Positions 50,911 to 60,105 of a stretch of 64,000 nt of DNA are shown piece by piece. The translations under genes and the position numbers were made by a program. This stretch comes from Haloechinothrix_A salitolerans (GTDB lineage Bacteria; Actinomycetota; Actinomycetes; Mycobacteriales; Pseudonocardiaceae), in assembly GCF_039544105.1 (NCBI RefSeq), contig NZ_BAABLA010000022.1; one strand, written 5' to 3'. The first letter of the stretch is position 1, and each line of letters starts with the position of its first letter. A model generated the notes under the pieces. The model saw only the letters and a list, made by a program, of their open reading frames with translations, ran no database searches and was not told where the DNA came from.

Positions 50911-51348
50911 TCATGTCACTCCCGCCGTGACGTGATCGGGCGCATCCGCGCTGTCTGTGCGAGGCACAGCGAGCTGGGGCGGCACGGACGCCTGGCCGTT
51001 CTTCGCTGTCTTCGCCGCGGACGGTGCTCCGCTCGATGCAGTCGCGGCGGGCCTCTTCTTCTTGGCGGTACGGGGTGGTTTCCGGGATGTGAGCCACGCC
51101 GTCAGATCGGCGGCCGGAATGTTGGTGAACCGTGCCAGCTCGTCGATCTCCAGCACGTCGCTCGCGTCAGCGAGAACCTCACCGAGTTGCCGTTCCACCT
51201 CAGCGAGCTGCTCGGCGAGCACCGTCCGGCGCTGGGCGAGTTCACCGACCTCCTTGGCCGCAGCGGAACGCTTCGCGCGCCGGGCCGTGTCGGCCGCCTC
51301 GACGCGGCGATCGATCTCCTCGGCCGTGGCGATGTCGGTCGTAGCCAT
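50911..51348 (-). CDS. Coiled-coil protein of the Tad locus (145 residues)
   Basis: Residues 5-62 form a continuous heptad-rich coiled coil (ELAQRRTVLAEQLAEVERQL). A short helical segment (ELARFTNIPAADLTAWLTSR) resembles a small DNA- or protein-binding helix pair, and a basic Lys/Ala/Pro tail follows. GGAG lies 5-8 bases before the ATG. Function unknown; it lies between pilus pseudopilin genes and the BTAD gene. Confidence 0.7.
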   Translation of the reverse strand: MATTDIATAEEIDRRVEAADTARRAKRSAAAKEVGELAQRRTVLAEQLAEVERQLGEVLADASDVLEIDELARFTNIPAADLTAWLTSRKPPRTAKKKRPAATASSGAPSAAKTAKNGQASVPPQLAVPRTDSADAPDHVTAGVT

Positions 51349-51393
51349 CCTGCTCTCCTTTGCGTTGACATGCCGATGCGAGCGTGGGGTGCT

Positions 51394-51885
51394 CTACGGG
51401 TCGATGGTCACCACCCCGCGCTGGGGATGAGCGCTGCCGGTTCCGTGGACGGTGAGACTGGAGATCCCGACCATGCCCAGCAGCTGCGTGTTCTGGGAGG
51501 CGGTGATGGTGACGTTGACCGTGTCGCCGGAGACGGTCACCGTTCCGGAGGCCCCGACCGTGGCGAGATAGCTTTGCGCGTCGGCGACCGCCTGAACCGG
51601 CACCAGTTGCAGCGTGCCGGTGCTGCGGTACGCGGAGAGGTCGATGGCCTGGGCGCCCGCGCGGGCTGCGGCCTCCGCCTGGCCGTTCGCCTTGACCTTT
51701 GCGGACAAGGCCAAGCCTCCGTCCAGGGTCAGTCCGGCCAGCGCGAGGATCCCGATGGTGAGCACCACGACGAACGCGGTCGCCCTGCCGTCGTCGGCCC
51801 GCCACCATGCCCGCCGCTGTGTTCGCCACCAGCGGCTCCATCGTGTCCGCCAGGGTGGCCGATGATGCTGTTCCCGGCGGATCAT
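51394..51885 (-). CDS. TadG/TadE-like pseudopilin
   Basis: This 163-residue protein has a basic start rich in Trp and Arg, then DDGRATAFVVVLTIGILALAG, the processed hydrophobic segment of Flp pilus TadE/TadG proteins (the D-G-R-A-T block replaces the usual RGS). The rest is a beta-rich periplasmic-type domain (SGTVTVSGDTVNVTITASQN). ATG 51885 overlaps the previous stop (ATGA). It probably belongs to the pilus tip or base. Confidence 0.8.
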   Translation of the reverse strand: MIRREQHHRPPWRTRWSRWWRTQRRAWWRADDGRATAFVVVLTIGILALAGLTLDGGLALSAKVKANGQAEAAARAGAQAIDLSAYRSTGTLQLVPVQAVADAQSYLATVGASGTVTVSGDTVNVTITASQNTQLLGMVGISSLTVHGTGSAHPQRGVVTIDP

Positions 51886-52427
51886 GCGCCGCCTCCGGAC
51901 GTACTCCCCGAGACCGAGCGCCAGGTGTCGACTGGTTCGACAGCGGTGGCGGACAAGCGTTTCTGGCCGGGAACACCGAGGATCAGCGCGTCGCCGAAGT
52001 CGACCGCACACGACACCGTCACGCTGACCGTGCCGCCCGGTCGCATCCCGCCGGTGGCGGTGTCCACGCTCAGCGACGCGCATGTCACTCCGGCCGAGGA
52101 CAGCGCGTTGGTGGCGGTGGACTGCGCCGCCGCGGTCGCGGTGGCCGAGGTGCGTTCGATGCTCGCCGCGCGGGCCGCTTGATGCGCGGCGTCGTCCAGC
52201 CGCAGCCGGGCATCCACCCCTCGGTGGATCACCACGGCGACGAACACGAGCAGCATGACCAGAAACGGCGCCGCTATGGTGACTTCCGCAGCCACTGAGC
52301 CACGGTCCGCGCGCCACCAGGCCACCCACCAACCCCAGCGGGTGCGATAGCGCCCCAGCGGGCGTTCTGGACCACCGGACGGGCACGTCTCGGCTGTCCA
52401 GGTGGCGGGCGGGTTCGTGGTCGTCAT
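51882..52427 (-). CDS. TadE-like minor pilin
   Basis: This 181-residue protein has the class IV-type signal RADRGSVAAEVTIAAPFLVM with Glu at position +5 relative to the Ser after the glycine, followed by a hydrophobic helix LLVFVAVVIHRGVDARLRLD, as in TadE pseudopilins cleaved by the Tad prepilin peptidase. The C-terminal domain contains two cysteines (VTCASLS, VSCAVDF) that may form a disulphide. It is coupled to its neighbours within the minus-strand pilus series. Confidence 0.85.
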   Translation of the reverse strand: MTTTNPPATWTAETCPSGGPERPLGRYRTRWGWWVAWWRADRGSVAAEVTIAAPFLVMLLVFVAVVIHRGVDARLRLDDAAHQAARAASIERTSATATAAAQSTATNALSSAGVTCASLSVDTATGGMRPGGTVSVTVSCAVDFGDALILGVPGQKRLSATAVEPVDTWRSVSGSTSGGGA

Positions 52428-52436
52428 GGCGTCCGA

Positions 52437-52952
52437 TCACCTGCCACTGGCCAGATCGGGAACGAACCGTTCGACCGGGCCGGACGCCTCGGCGTGCACC
52501 GGCAAGCTGAGGAACGGGACCACCGACGTCGCGGTCCCGGAAATCCGGATCGACGCGGAATTCGCGGTGCGGTCGGCACCGACACTGGTGCCGGTCAACG
52601 GGCCGCGCGCGAGCTGATCGAGCATCTGCTGCGCACTCGCGCTGCCCGCGGCCGCGGTGCCGTTCTGGGCTCGCGCCGCGGCGAGCCCCTGGGACGCCGC
52701 GGCCTGGGCGATGTGAGTCGCGTGCGACCACAGCGCGAACTGCACGATCGCCAGCAGCATCAACAGAAGCAGCGGCGTCGCGATCACCAGCTCCGCGCTG
52801 ACCGCGCCGCGGTCACCACGCAGCAGCAGCCGGATACGGCCTCGCGAGGCCGTCCTCCCGCGCGCAGGCCGCGGCCGGCCATCACCGCGGCCTCTGTCGG
52901 CGCGGTGACGATGATGGCGGCGGCGCCACCGTTGTGCCTGCTCCCCGCGCAT
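52437..52952 (-). CDS. TadE-like minor pilin, second copy
   Basis: This 171-residue protein has an Arg-rich leader of about 50 residues, then LRGDRGAVSAELVIATPLLL (prepilin-type cleavage after Gly with Glu +5) and the helix LMLLAIVQFALWSHATHIAQ. The start is uncertain because the leader is unusually long; ATG 52952 lies 6 bases after the Flp-like gene. It probably forms a complex with the other TadE/TadG-type proteins. Confidence 0.8.
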   Translation of the reverse strand: MRGEQAQRWRRRHHRHRADRGRGDGRPRPARGRTASRGRIRLLLRGDRGAVSAELVIATPLLLLMLLAIVQFALWSHATHIAQAAASQGLAAARAQNGTAAAGSASAQQMLDQLARGPLTGTSVGADRTANSASIRISGTATSVVPFLSLPVHAEASGPVERFVPDLASGR

Positions 52953-52957
52953 CACGG

Positions 52958-53146
52958 CTACAGGTTGATGCCGTTGGCCTTGGCGGTGACCTTCGCGATG
53001 ATGATCGCGATGATCGCCAACGCGGCCACCACCAGCAGCGCTGTCACCAGCACGGTTTCGGTCGAGTACCCGGCCTCGGGTTCCCGGCGCAGCAGTTCCC
53101 ACCGCGCCTTCACCGTCGTCCACAATGCCACCAGGTAGAGGTGCAT
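52958..53146 (-). CDS. Flp-like type IVb pilin
   Basis: This 62-residue precursor contains LRREPEAGYSTETVLVTALL: cleavage after Gly would leave YSTE, with the invariant Glu at +4/+5 of the mature protein, followed by a single hydrophobic helix (VVAALAIIAIIIAKVTAKA). The size and shape are those of a Flp pilus subunit. GGAGGAGA precedes ATG 53146. It is processed by the peptidase encoded at 60128 and assembled by the TadA-B-C machine. Confidence 0.82.
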   Translation of the reverse strand: MHLYLVALWTTVKARWELLRREPEAGYSTETVLVTALLVVAALAIIAIIIAKVTAKANGINL

Positions 53147-53181
53147 CGCGCTTCTCCTCCCATTTCCACGTGCCCCGCAAC

Positions 53182-54075
53182 TCACAGTCCATTGAGGACT
53201 TGCGTCAGTGCGGGGTAGGCGATGAACGCCAAGAAGCCCAGGAACAACGCCATCACCGGCAGCGACATGCGTTCGGTGGCGGCTTGGGCGTCGCCTTCGG
53301 CGTCGGTGATCTGGTGGGTGCGCAGGGCACCGGCCTTGGCCGCGAGCGAGGTGCGGACCTTCGCGCCCTCGGTGCCGGCCAGGCTGACCGAGGCGGCGAG
53401 CTCGGACAGCTCGGTGACGTCGAGTTCCTCACCGAGCTGGCGCAGCGTCGCCCACGGTGTCGTGCGGGTCAGCCGGGCGGTGTCCAGGGCTCGGCGGATC
53501 TGCTCGAACGCCCAACCTCGGCCGATGGCGACTGAGTCGTTGAGCGCGCTGTCGACCCCGGCGCCACCGGCGAGGGTGATCCACACCAGGTCGAGGTAGG
53601 CGGACAGGGCGTGGCGGAACCCGGTGCGCAGCTTCGCCGCGTCGGACCTCGCTTGCAGGTCGGGCAGGAAGAATCCGGCAGCGGCCAGGACGAGTCCGGC
53701 GATGATCGGGAACTCGATCCCCAGCGACAATCCGGCCAAGGTGAGCAGCAGTTGCAGCAGAACCGGGGCGAGCAGACCGGCGATCGCCAGTGTCGCCTTC
53801 TCGGCCAGATGGGTCGCGACCGGGCGTCCGATGACCGCCAGATCGCGAGCCAGCCGCTCGCCGGGCAGACCGAGCGCGCGTAGCGGCGCGATGAACGGGC
53901 GGCCGAGCTTGGCCGCCCACCCGGTGTCCTCGGTGGCCAGGATCGGTGTCGGCGCTGGCGCCGCCGTGCTGCGTGCCAGGACCGCGCCCAGTGCGGGCCG
54001 GGGCGGGAACGCCCACACCGCCAGCGCCCACAGGCCCAGGCCGAGCCCGGCTCCCAGAATCAGTGCGGTGATCAC
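53182..54075 (-). CDS. tadC: TadC-like pilus inner-membrane platform protein
   Basis: This 297-residue type II secretion F-family protein has an N-terminal helix (LILGAGLGLGLWALAVWAF), two central helices (about 95-145), the conserved cytoplasmic T2SSF domain (FRHALSAYLDLVWITLAGGA, TELSELAASVSLAGTEGAKV) and a C-terminal helix. With TadB it forms the platform that the TadA ATPase turns. It lies 3 bases after the TadB gene. Confidence 0.88.
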   Translation of the reverse strand: MITALILGAGLGLGLWALAVWAFPPRPALGAVLARSTAAPAPTPILATEDTGWAAKLGRPFIAPLRALGLPGERLARDLAVIGRPVATHLAEKATLAIAGLLAPVLLQLLLTLAGLSLGIEFPIIAGLVLAAAGFFLPDLQARSDAAKLRTGFRHALSAYLDLVWITLAGGAGVDSALNDSVAIGRGWAFEQIRRALDTARLTRTTPWATLRQLGEELDVTELSELAASVSLAGTEGAKVRTSLAAKAGALRTHQITDAEGDAQAATERMSLPVMALFLGFLAFIAYPALTQVLNGL

Positions 54076-54078
54076 GGG

Positions 54079-55014
54079 TTACACCTGCCTCTCGGCGACG
54101 AGCGCGGGCTGGTCCTCGGAGTCGGCGGCCAGGGACAAGAACCGTTCGGGCTCGGCGACCCTGGCGACCCGCACAAGCCACGCGAACCCCAGTCCAAACA
54201 GGATCCCGATGCCCAGCAGGACGATCTGCCCGGTCGCGGAGTCGTAGGCGGACAGGTACGGGCGGTTGAGCAGCACCACGGCCACGGCGAAGCACAAGGT
54301 GGTGCCGACGATCACCCGCACGCTGGTCCGGGTCCGGGCGCGCCCGGCTTCGACCCGCATCCGCATCGAGGCTTGCTCGCGGGCGGTGTGCGCCAGCGAG
54401 CCGAGCAGGTCACCGAGCTGGCGGGCCTGCTGTTCGGCCGCGAGCACCAGCGCGGCGATGACGAGGTCGCCGGTGGGGTCGGCGAGCTGGTCGGCCAGGT
54501 GGCGCAGGGAGGGCGCCAACCGGTCTCCGTTCTCAATCCGCACCGCGAGGTCGGTGATCTCGCCGCGGATGGCCGGCGGCGCCAGCGGAGCGGTCGCGAG
54601 GATGGCCTGCTCCAGCCCAGCGGCGGCCGAGAGCGTGTCGCGCAGCATCTCTGTCCAGGTCGCGATCGCCTCGATCCGCGCCACCCGACGTGCGTGCTCG
54701 GGGTCGCGGCCCAAGACACGGGGCAATGCCCAGACCGCGAGCCCAGCCAGCACGGCGCCGACAACCCAGCCGGTGGCCACACCAGTGAGCACACCCACCG
54801 CGACCGCCAGGCCGATCCGCAGCGCCTGGCGCTGATCTCGCGGCGCGGCTTGGGCGCGGCGCGTCTGCCCGCGGCGGAACAGTCCGGAGCGCCGGTTCAC
54901 GTTCACACCGCGCCAGCCGATGATGACCAGCAACAACCCGACACCGACGCCGACGCCGAGCAGGGCCGAGAGGGCGGTGGTAGCGCTGATCGTGATGTTC
55001 ACCGCGGCCACCAC
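54079..55014 (-). CDS. tadB: TadB-like pilus inner-membrane platform protein
   Basis: This 311-residue type II secretion F-family protein has an N-terminal helix (LSALLGVGVGVGLLLVIIGW), a paired helix region (about 68-100), a T2SSF domain (WTEMLRDTLSAAAGLEQAIL, REQASMRMRVEAGRARTRTS) and C-terminal helices. The start overlaps the TadA gene by 16 bases, consistent with cotranslation. Partner of TadC. Confidence 0.88.
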   Translation of the reverse strand: MVAAVNITISATTALSALLGVGVGVGLLLVIIGWRGVNVNRRSGLFRRGQTRRAQAAPRDQRQALRIGLAVAVGVLTGVATGWVVGAVLAGLAVWALPRVLGRDPEHARRVARIEAIATWTEMLRDTLSAAAGLEQAILATAPLAPPAIRGEITDLAVRIENGDRLAPSLRHLADQLADPTGDLVIAALVLAAEQQARQLGDLLGSLAHTAREQASMRMRVEAGRARTRTSVRVIVGTTLCFAVAVVLLNRPYLSAYDSATGQIVLLGIGILFGLGFAWLVRVARVAEPERFLSLAADSEDQPALVAERQV

Positions 55015-56504
55015 CCCTCCGGCTGCTCAAGCAAGCCGGGGTCGAACCCGGCATCGACGAGGTCGTCGAGGGTGTCGGTGCGCAGCGCCCCGGCCACCGG
55101 GCGGGCGCGGCGGTCCGCGCCGGGCCGGTAGACCTCGTTGGAGACCACCTGCGGGCCGTCGGCGCCGACCACCTCACGGATCGAGGACACGACGCGGGTT
55201 GTCCGGTCGGTGCCGCGGGCCAGGTGCACGACAAAGTGCACCGCCGAGGCGACCAGCAGGTTCGTCGCGTCCAGCGGGAGGCGTTCGACGCCTTGCGCGG
55301 CGTAGGAGGCCAGCCGGGTGAAGGCAATCCGTGAGCTGGAGGCGTGCAGCGTCGCCATCGAGCCGTCGTTGCCCTGCGACATCGCGTTGCACATCGGGAT
55401 GACTTCCGGCCCCCGGATCTCGCCGACGATCACCCGGTCCGGCGACATGCGCAGGCCCCACCGGACGAGTTCGGCCTGGGAGATCGCGCCTTCGCCCTCG
55501 ACGTTGGCTTCGCGGGCCTGGAAGGCGGTCACGTCGGCGTGGACGTCGGGGTCGAGTTCCAGGCCGAGTTCGAAGGCGTCCTCGATGGTCACGATCCGCT
55601 CCATCGAGTCCATCTCCGACGCGAGCGCTCGCAGCAGGGTGGTCTTGCCTGCGCCGGTGCCGCCGGTGATCAGGATGTTCTTGCGCGCCCGGACCAGCGC
55701 GCGCAGGAACTGCTCCAGGCCGGGGTCGATGGTGCCGCGGGCGCGTAGTTCGGGCAGGGTCACCGTGAGGTAGCCGTGCCGGCGGATCGACAGCGAGGTC
55801 ACCCCGCCCGCGGTCAGGCCCATCACCGCGAACAACCGCTCCCCGCCGGGGAGTTGGAGGTTGACCGCCGGGGAGCCGTAGTCGAAGCGGCGTTCCTGGC
55901 TGGACGCGCGGGCCGCGAGCAGCCGGACCAGGTCGGTCAGCTCCTCGTTCGAGCCCGCGATCGGGGCGACCCGCGCGCGGCGGCCGTCGTTGTACTGCAC
56001 GAAGACCCGGTCGTAGCGGTTGGCGTTGATCGTCTCCACCGTCGGGTCGTCCAGCAGTGGCTGCAGGCCGGCCATGCCGAACAGTTCGTTGATGACCTCG
56101 GTGATCACCCGCTGTTCGACATCCCGGCCGACGAGCGACCGGTTGTCCATCAGCTCGTTCTCGCTGTGCGCGGCGACCGCGTCCTCCAGGATCGCCCGCG
56201 CCAGCTCGCGACGGGCCTCCCTGGTGACCGGGGCGCCGGTGCGGCGCTGCTGGGCATCGACCCGCAGCGGCAGCTCGGTGCCGAGCGTGTCGCGCAGGTG
56301 CTGGCGAAGTCGCCCGACGGCCTCGGTCGCCTGCACCGGTTCCGGGCCGCTCGGCGCTGGTTGCGGGGTCGCCTGCGCCCAGCTGGGGTGGCCGGACGTG
56401 TTGGCCGGTTGCCAACCTGACGGTTGTCCCTGCTGCTGGTGCGGACGCAGTGGTACCGGAGCCGGATACCCGTTGGGCGGAGGGGTGTTGGGCGGGTACG
56501 TCAT
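54999..56504 (-). CDS. tadA: TadA/CpaF-type pilus assembly ATPase
   Basis: This 501-residue secretion ATPase has a Pro/Gln-rich leader of about 60 residues, a CpaF-like N-terminal domain (LARAILEDAV, NELFGMAGLQPLLDDPTVET), and Walker A GGTGAGKT at 281-288. The Asp-box is RIVTIEDAFELGL, and Walker B is MSPDRVIVGEIRGPEVIPM with the His box after GNDGSMATLHA. Full length and all motifs intact. ATG 56504 overlaps the stop of the CpaE-like gene (ATGA). It powers assembly of the Flp pilus. Confidence 0.92.
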   Translation of the reverse strand: MTYPPNTPPPNGYPAPVPLRPHQQQGQPSGWQPANTSGHPSWAQATPQPAPSGPEPVQATEAVGRLRQHLRDTLGTELPLRVDAQQRRTGAPVTREARRELARAILEDAVAAHSENELMDNRSLVGRDVEQRVITEVINELFGMAGLQPLLDDPTVETINANRYDRVFVQYNDGRRARVAPIAGSNEELTDLVRLLAARASSQERRFDYGSPAVNLQLPGGERLFAVMGLTAGGVTSLSIRRHGYLTVTLPELRARGTIDPGLEQFLRALVRARKNILITGGTGAGKTTLLRALASEMDSMERIVTIEDAFELGLELDPDVHADVTAFQAREANVEGEGAISQAELVRWGLRMSPDRVIVGEIRGPEVIPMCNAMSQGNDGSMATLHASSSRIAFTRLASYAAQGVERLPLDATNLLVASAVHFVVHLARGTDRTTRVVSSIREVVGADGPQVVSNEVYRPGADRRARPVAGALRTDTLDDLVDAGFDPGLLEQPEGWWPR

Positions 56505-57403
56505 GACGCTTGCCCTCCGCGCGAAGTGTTCTCGGTGTTCGGCGGCAGGGGTGCGGGTGCCAGTCGCAGACCGTTGGCCGAGACCGGGCTGGTGGGCACG
56601 CCGGGCACCGCGCGCAGCATCTGCATCGGCTGGTTGTCGGCCGGTGCCTGCCGGGGCAACGCAGGCGGCGGTGCCTGTTCGGCGATGAGCACTTTCGCCA
56701 CCTTGTGCGCGACCTGCCCCAGCGCCGAATGGGCCGGTCCGCTGCGGCCCCACCGCAGCGTGCTGGGCCGTCCACACAGCACGGCCGCCCCGTGCGGATC
56801 GTCAGGCACGCGGCCCAGCGGCAGCACTCCGAGTTCGCGAGCGACTTCAGCGGTGGAATACCCCTCGCCGACCAGCAACATCGCCGGATGCGCGGTCCAA
56901 CGGCCGATCGCCGGCAGGCGACGGGCCAGGTGCGCGAGGTCGTCGGCGTGCGCACGGGTCAGCAAGACCATCGCGTCGGCCGAGCGCACGATCGGCATCG
57001 CCGGAGACCCGGCATCGATCCGGCCGCAGTCCACGATCACCACGGCATCCGGCGCGCTCGCGGCGGTCCACAGGACGCCCGCGCCAGTGGTCGGGTCGGC
57101 CAGCGCGGACAACGCCGCTCGCGCGCGGTCGGCGTCCGGTGGCGCGGCCACCACCGGCAGCCCGCCCGGCAGGGTCTGCGCGTGCTGCCACAGCAACGCC
57201 GGGTCGTCGCTACGCCGGGCGGCGACCGCCAAGCTCACCAGCCCCGGCGCCGATTCCAGCGAGAACCGCGTCCCGACGTCCCCGCCGGACGGGTCGGCCT
57301 CCACCAGCAGCGCGCGGGCAGGCGATGGCCAGCGCGCGGCCAGCGCGACCGAGAACGTGGTCACCCCAGGCGACCCTTTCACCGACAGCACCGCCACCAA
57401 CAT
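56501..57403 (-). CDS. CpaE/TadZ-like ParA-superfamily ATPase
   Basis: This 300-residue protein opens with LVAVLSVKGSPGVTTFSVAL, a deviant Walker A (KGSPGVTT) of the MinD/ParA/CpaE group. VVIVDCGRI is the Walker B strand. The C-terminal 50 residues are Pro-rich. TadZ/CpaE proteins position the pilus machine. The ATG shares a base with the previous stop (TGATG), and the gene is coupled to TadA. Confidence 0.83.
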   Translation of the reverse strand: MLVAVLSVKGSPGVTTFSVALAARWPSPARALLVEADPSGGDVGTRFSLESAPGLVSLAVAARRSDDPALLWQHAQTLPGGLPVVAAPPDADRARAALSALADPTTGAGVLWTAASAPDAVVIVDCGRIDAGSPAMPIVRSADAMVLLTRAHADDLAHLARRLPAIGRWTAHPAMLLVGEGYSTAEVARELGVLPLGRVPDDPHGAAVLCGRPSTLRWGRSGPAHSALGQVAHKVAKVLIAEQAPPPALPRQAPADNQPMQMLRAVPGVPTSPVSANGLRLAPAPLPPNTENTSRGGQAS

Positions 57404-58116
57404 CACTGACCACTTCCCGGAAGCATCACGATCGACAACTGACCCGCGGGCACGGCGGCGATCTGGCGGGCGGCGGCCTGGCTCAACTGCACCGACACCA
57501 CCGTGACCTGCTGATTCGGCGGCGAGGTCACGCTGGTGACCACCGCCGGCCACACCGTCGTGGAGTCCGGCGTCGGCGGGCCGGCAAGCGCGGCACCTGA
57601 TTGGCCCGGCACGAACACCACCGACACGTGCGCGCCCGGCGACACCTCCACCGGGAACTGACCCGCCTTCAACGACAACGCCGCGATCGCCTGCCCTGCC
57701 CCGGGGACACCGGCACCGTTCACCGCGTCCAGGGTCAGCAGCGCTCCGGCGGGCAAGCTCGCGGACAGCGTCTTACCCACCACGCTGGCCGCTTGGTTCG
57801 CGTCCACAACAGACACACCGGGGTCGACGGCGACGTTGACCTGCTTGAGATCCTGCGCGGTCAGGACCTGCCCGACCGCCACCGGCCGCGCCAACGCCAA
57901 GACCGTTTCCCGGTTCCCGGAGTTCAGCGACACCACCAGGAACGCGGCGGCACACGCCAGCACAAGCAGCGCACCCAGCAGCAGATGCGGGATGCTGCGG
58001 CGTCGTTTCGTCCCACGCAGCCGCGAAGCGGGCTTCTTGCCGTCCGCGACCCAGGGACCGCTGGCCGACTTCGTGGATCGGTCGGTGTCCGGCTGAGTCG
58101 TGATGTTCGTGGTCAC
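57403..58116 (-). CDS. SAF-domain pilus protein (CpaB/RcpC-like)
   Basis: This 237-residue protein has one N-terminal membrane helix (residues 43-64, PHLLLGALLVLACAAAFLVV) and an extracytoplasmic SAF domain (about 73-140: TVLALARPVAVGQVLTAQDL, TLSASLPAGALLTLDAVN) as in CpaB/RcpC, which may bind peptidoglycan and guide the pilus. GTG 58116 was chosen because GGAGGAGG lies 6 bases upstream; ATG 58137 would place that site inside the gene. Confidence 0.83.
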   Translation of the reverse strand: MTTNITTQPDTDRSTKSASGPWVADGKKPASRLRGTKRRRSIPHLLLGALLVLACAAAFLVVSLNSGNRETVLALARPVAVGQVLTAQDLKQVNVAVDPGVSVVDANQAASVVGKTLSASLPAGALLTLDAVNGAGVPGAGQAIAALSLKAGQFPVEVSPGAHVSVVFVPGQSGAALAGPPTPDSTTVWPAVVTSVTSPPNQQVTVVSVQLSQAAARQIAAVPAGQLSIVMLPGSGQ

Positions 58117-58232
58117 GCCGGTACCTCCTCCAGGCATGGGGGTAGTGCGCCGCGTCGCTGAGGTTCTTCAGCGAGCGGAAGGACGGGTCTGTTGTTTGTG
58201 TTGTTATGAAAGGAGGTGCTGCCCGAGAGAGG

Positions 58233-59270
58233 TCAGCCGCCGCCGTTGTTGAGGGCTTGGGACTCCGCGACACGGAAGGCCGCGTTACCGGTCGTGGTCA
58301 GGTCCGGGAACGTTCCGCCTTGGCCCGCGCCCGCCCAGGTGACCGTCCAGTGCACCGTGGCGGCGACCGGGAACGCTTGCCCCGCTTGCTTCGCGGACGA
58401 GGTGCGGTAGGTGTGGCCGCAGTCCGGCGACGGCGCCTTCGGGTCACTACCGGCTCGGAACGGCGTGCCCGCCCCGGTACACGTCACCGTGCTGCCGTCG
58501 CCCATGGACCACGTCACCGACGTCGGCGTCGCGGTGGCCGTCACCGACACGCCCGGCACGGACGCTGTCGCCGATACCGGCCCCCACCCGCTCGACAGCC
58601 ACATCCACGTCGGCAAGTTCACCAGCTGATCGCCGACAGGGTTCGCCGCGATCGTCGGTGTGGGCAGCCGCAACTGCTTGCGCGCCATCTGCGCCAACTC
58701 GGCCGGCGAAGGCAACTGCGCCGCACCGGGTTGCTGTCCATCCGCGATCCACACCGGTGGCCGGTACAGCCCGTCGGTGACGCCCGCGGTCGAGCATTGC
58801 CATACATACCAAGAACCTTGCTGGCCCTGTGCTGGTTGGGCGGCTTGCGCCAGGACCACTCCACCCGCTGCTGGGCGAGTGAAGACAGCGGGTTGCACGG
58901 TCGCGCCGCCGGTGTTCAGTGGCTTGGTGAAGGCGGCGGTGACCACACCACCGGACGGCGGCTGGTAGTCGCTCTTCACGTAGGAACACTTGGCCAGGTT
59001 CGAGTTCCCACCGATGATCGTGTCGCCGGGGTTGCTGTTGCCCTTGCCTGGGTTGCCGGTGCCCGGACGTCCCGGCTTGTTGCCGTTGCCTGGGTTCCCC
59101 GGTTTGCTGTTGTCGCCGCCTTTGCCCGCGCCGAGATCGCAGACCGGGGCCGGCGTCTGGTCACACGTCGTGCTGCCATAGCCGCCGTCGGCGAGCGCCG
59201 GAGCCACACCGCATATGCCGCCGACGACCACCAGTCCTGCCACGATTGAAACGCGTCGTAGTTTCAGCAT
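58233..59270 (-). CDS. Secreted Tad-locus protein with PKD-like domain
   Basis: This 345-residue protein has a signal peptide (LKLRRVSIVAGLVVVGGICG, cleavage near PALA-DG), then a Gly/Pro/Asn/Lys repeat stretch (PGNPGNGNKPGRPGTGNPGK), and a C-terminal domain with LVNLPTWMWLSSGWGPVSAT, VTWSMGDGSTVTC and cysteines, resembling PKD-like beta sandwiches. Proteins like this accompany actinobacterial pilus loci and are often mislabelled ATP/GTP-binding; I see no nucleotide site. ATG 59270 overlaps the lipoprotein stop by 7 bases. Confidence 0.78.
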   Translation of the reverse strand: MLKLRRVSIVAGLVVVGGICGVAPALADGGYGSTTCDQTPAPVCDLGAGKGGDNSKPGNPGNGNKPGRPGTGNPGKGNSNPGDTIIGGNSNLAKCSYVKSDYQPPSGGVVTAAFTKPLNTGGATVQPAVFTRPAAGGVVLAQAAQPAQGQQGSWYVWQCSTAGVTDGLYRPPVWIADGQQPGAAQLPSPAELAQMARKQLRLPTPTIAANPVGDQLVNLPTWMWLSSGWGPVSATASVPGVSVTATATPTSVTWSMGDGSTVTCTGAGTPFRAGSDPKAPSPDCGHTYRTSSAKQAGQAFPVAATVHWTVTWAGAGQGGTFPDLTTTGNAAFRVAESQALNNGGG

Positions 59271-59881
59271 GTCCCCGCCTCGTGAACGCCGTACTCCGAG
59301 ACCTTCCATGATCCGTCCGCCTGCTTCTGGACGATGGCGTTGATCAGGTGCCGACCGCCCGGAGTGTCGTTGGCGAGCTGGCCGGTGTCGGCCTTGTACT
59401 TCAACCAGCGCGAATCATCGGAGCAGTCCGTGATCACGATCTTGTTCGGATTGTCAGGAGGCTCGACAGAGGACACCGAAGGCTCGTAGGTGGGTTCGCC
59501 CTTGGTCACCAAGCCGTTGTAGTGATCTGCGTACAAGGCCCGTGACATGTTCGTCAGCGCGATCCCGGTCGCGTACCGCCCCAGCTTCGGCGACTGCCAG
59601 TCCGATGTGGTCCCAGCGGCGACGAAGTCCTGCCACATACCTCGGTACGACGCGAGGGCGTCCTGCTTGGCTTTGTCCACAACAGACAATGCGGTGGTCG
59701 ACGGAACCGAAGTCGTTGACGCCTGCCCGGTCGGCTGGGTCGTGCCGGACGATGGGGTGTTCGTGCCGGAACTACACGCGGCGAGGATCGCCAACGTAGC
59801 TCCCAGGCCGAGCATCGCCCTGGCTCGGCGCCCACTAACGATCAAGACCTTGCGGACTACCACACCCCACCCCCCAGACAT
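59264..59881 (-). CDS. Lipoprotein of the Tad locus
   Basis: This protein of about 205 residues has a basic start, hydrophobic segment and lipobox ILAACSSG (Cys36 lipidated), then a Ser/Thr/Pro spacer. A compact domain follows (VDKAKQDALASYRGMWQDFV, YATGIALTNMSRALYADHYN, RHLINAIVQKQADGSWKVSE) that resembles NTF2-like extracytoplasmic domains. ATG 59881 is likely; GTG 59863 after GGGGGGTGG is an alternative. It is the first gene of the minus-strand Tad series, which reads from about 59.9 kb down to 47.6 kb. Confidence 0.8.
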   Translation of the reverse strand: MSGGWGVVVRKVLIVSGRRARAMLGLGATLAILAACSSGTNTPSSGTTQPTGQASTTSVPSTTALSVVDKAKQDALASYRGMWQDFVAAGTTSDWQSPKLGRYATGIALTNMSRALYADHYNGLVTKGEPTYEPSVSSVEPPDNPNKIVITDCSDDSRWLKYKADTGQLANDTPGGRHLINAIVQKQADGSWKVSEYGVHEAGTC

Positions 59882-60105
59882 CAGTGAAGATCGTCTATCG
59901 TTTTCGTGATACACACCACGTCTACACCACCCACCCCCACCGACTGCAAAGTGTGTAGGCGACTGACTTTGAAGTCGGAAAGGCATTTTCTATAGATCTT
60001 CACTCTTTTGGGCGATAGGCATCACTGTCTGAGGTTGCCTTCGTGACACTAGAGGCGCGACCAGCACTTTCTGGGGGTAGGCAGTGGCAAATCGACTACA
60101 GAACG

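Noticed and set aside
55174..56955. A 593-codon minus-strand frame opposite phase to TadA
   Set aside because: It is a frame-shifted shadow; repetitive Arg/Pro/Gly composition and no ATPase motif.
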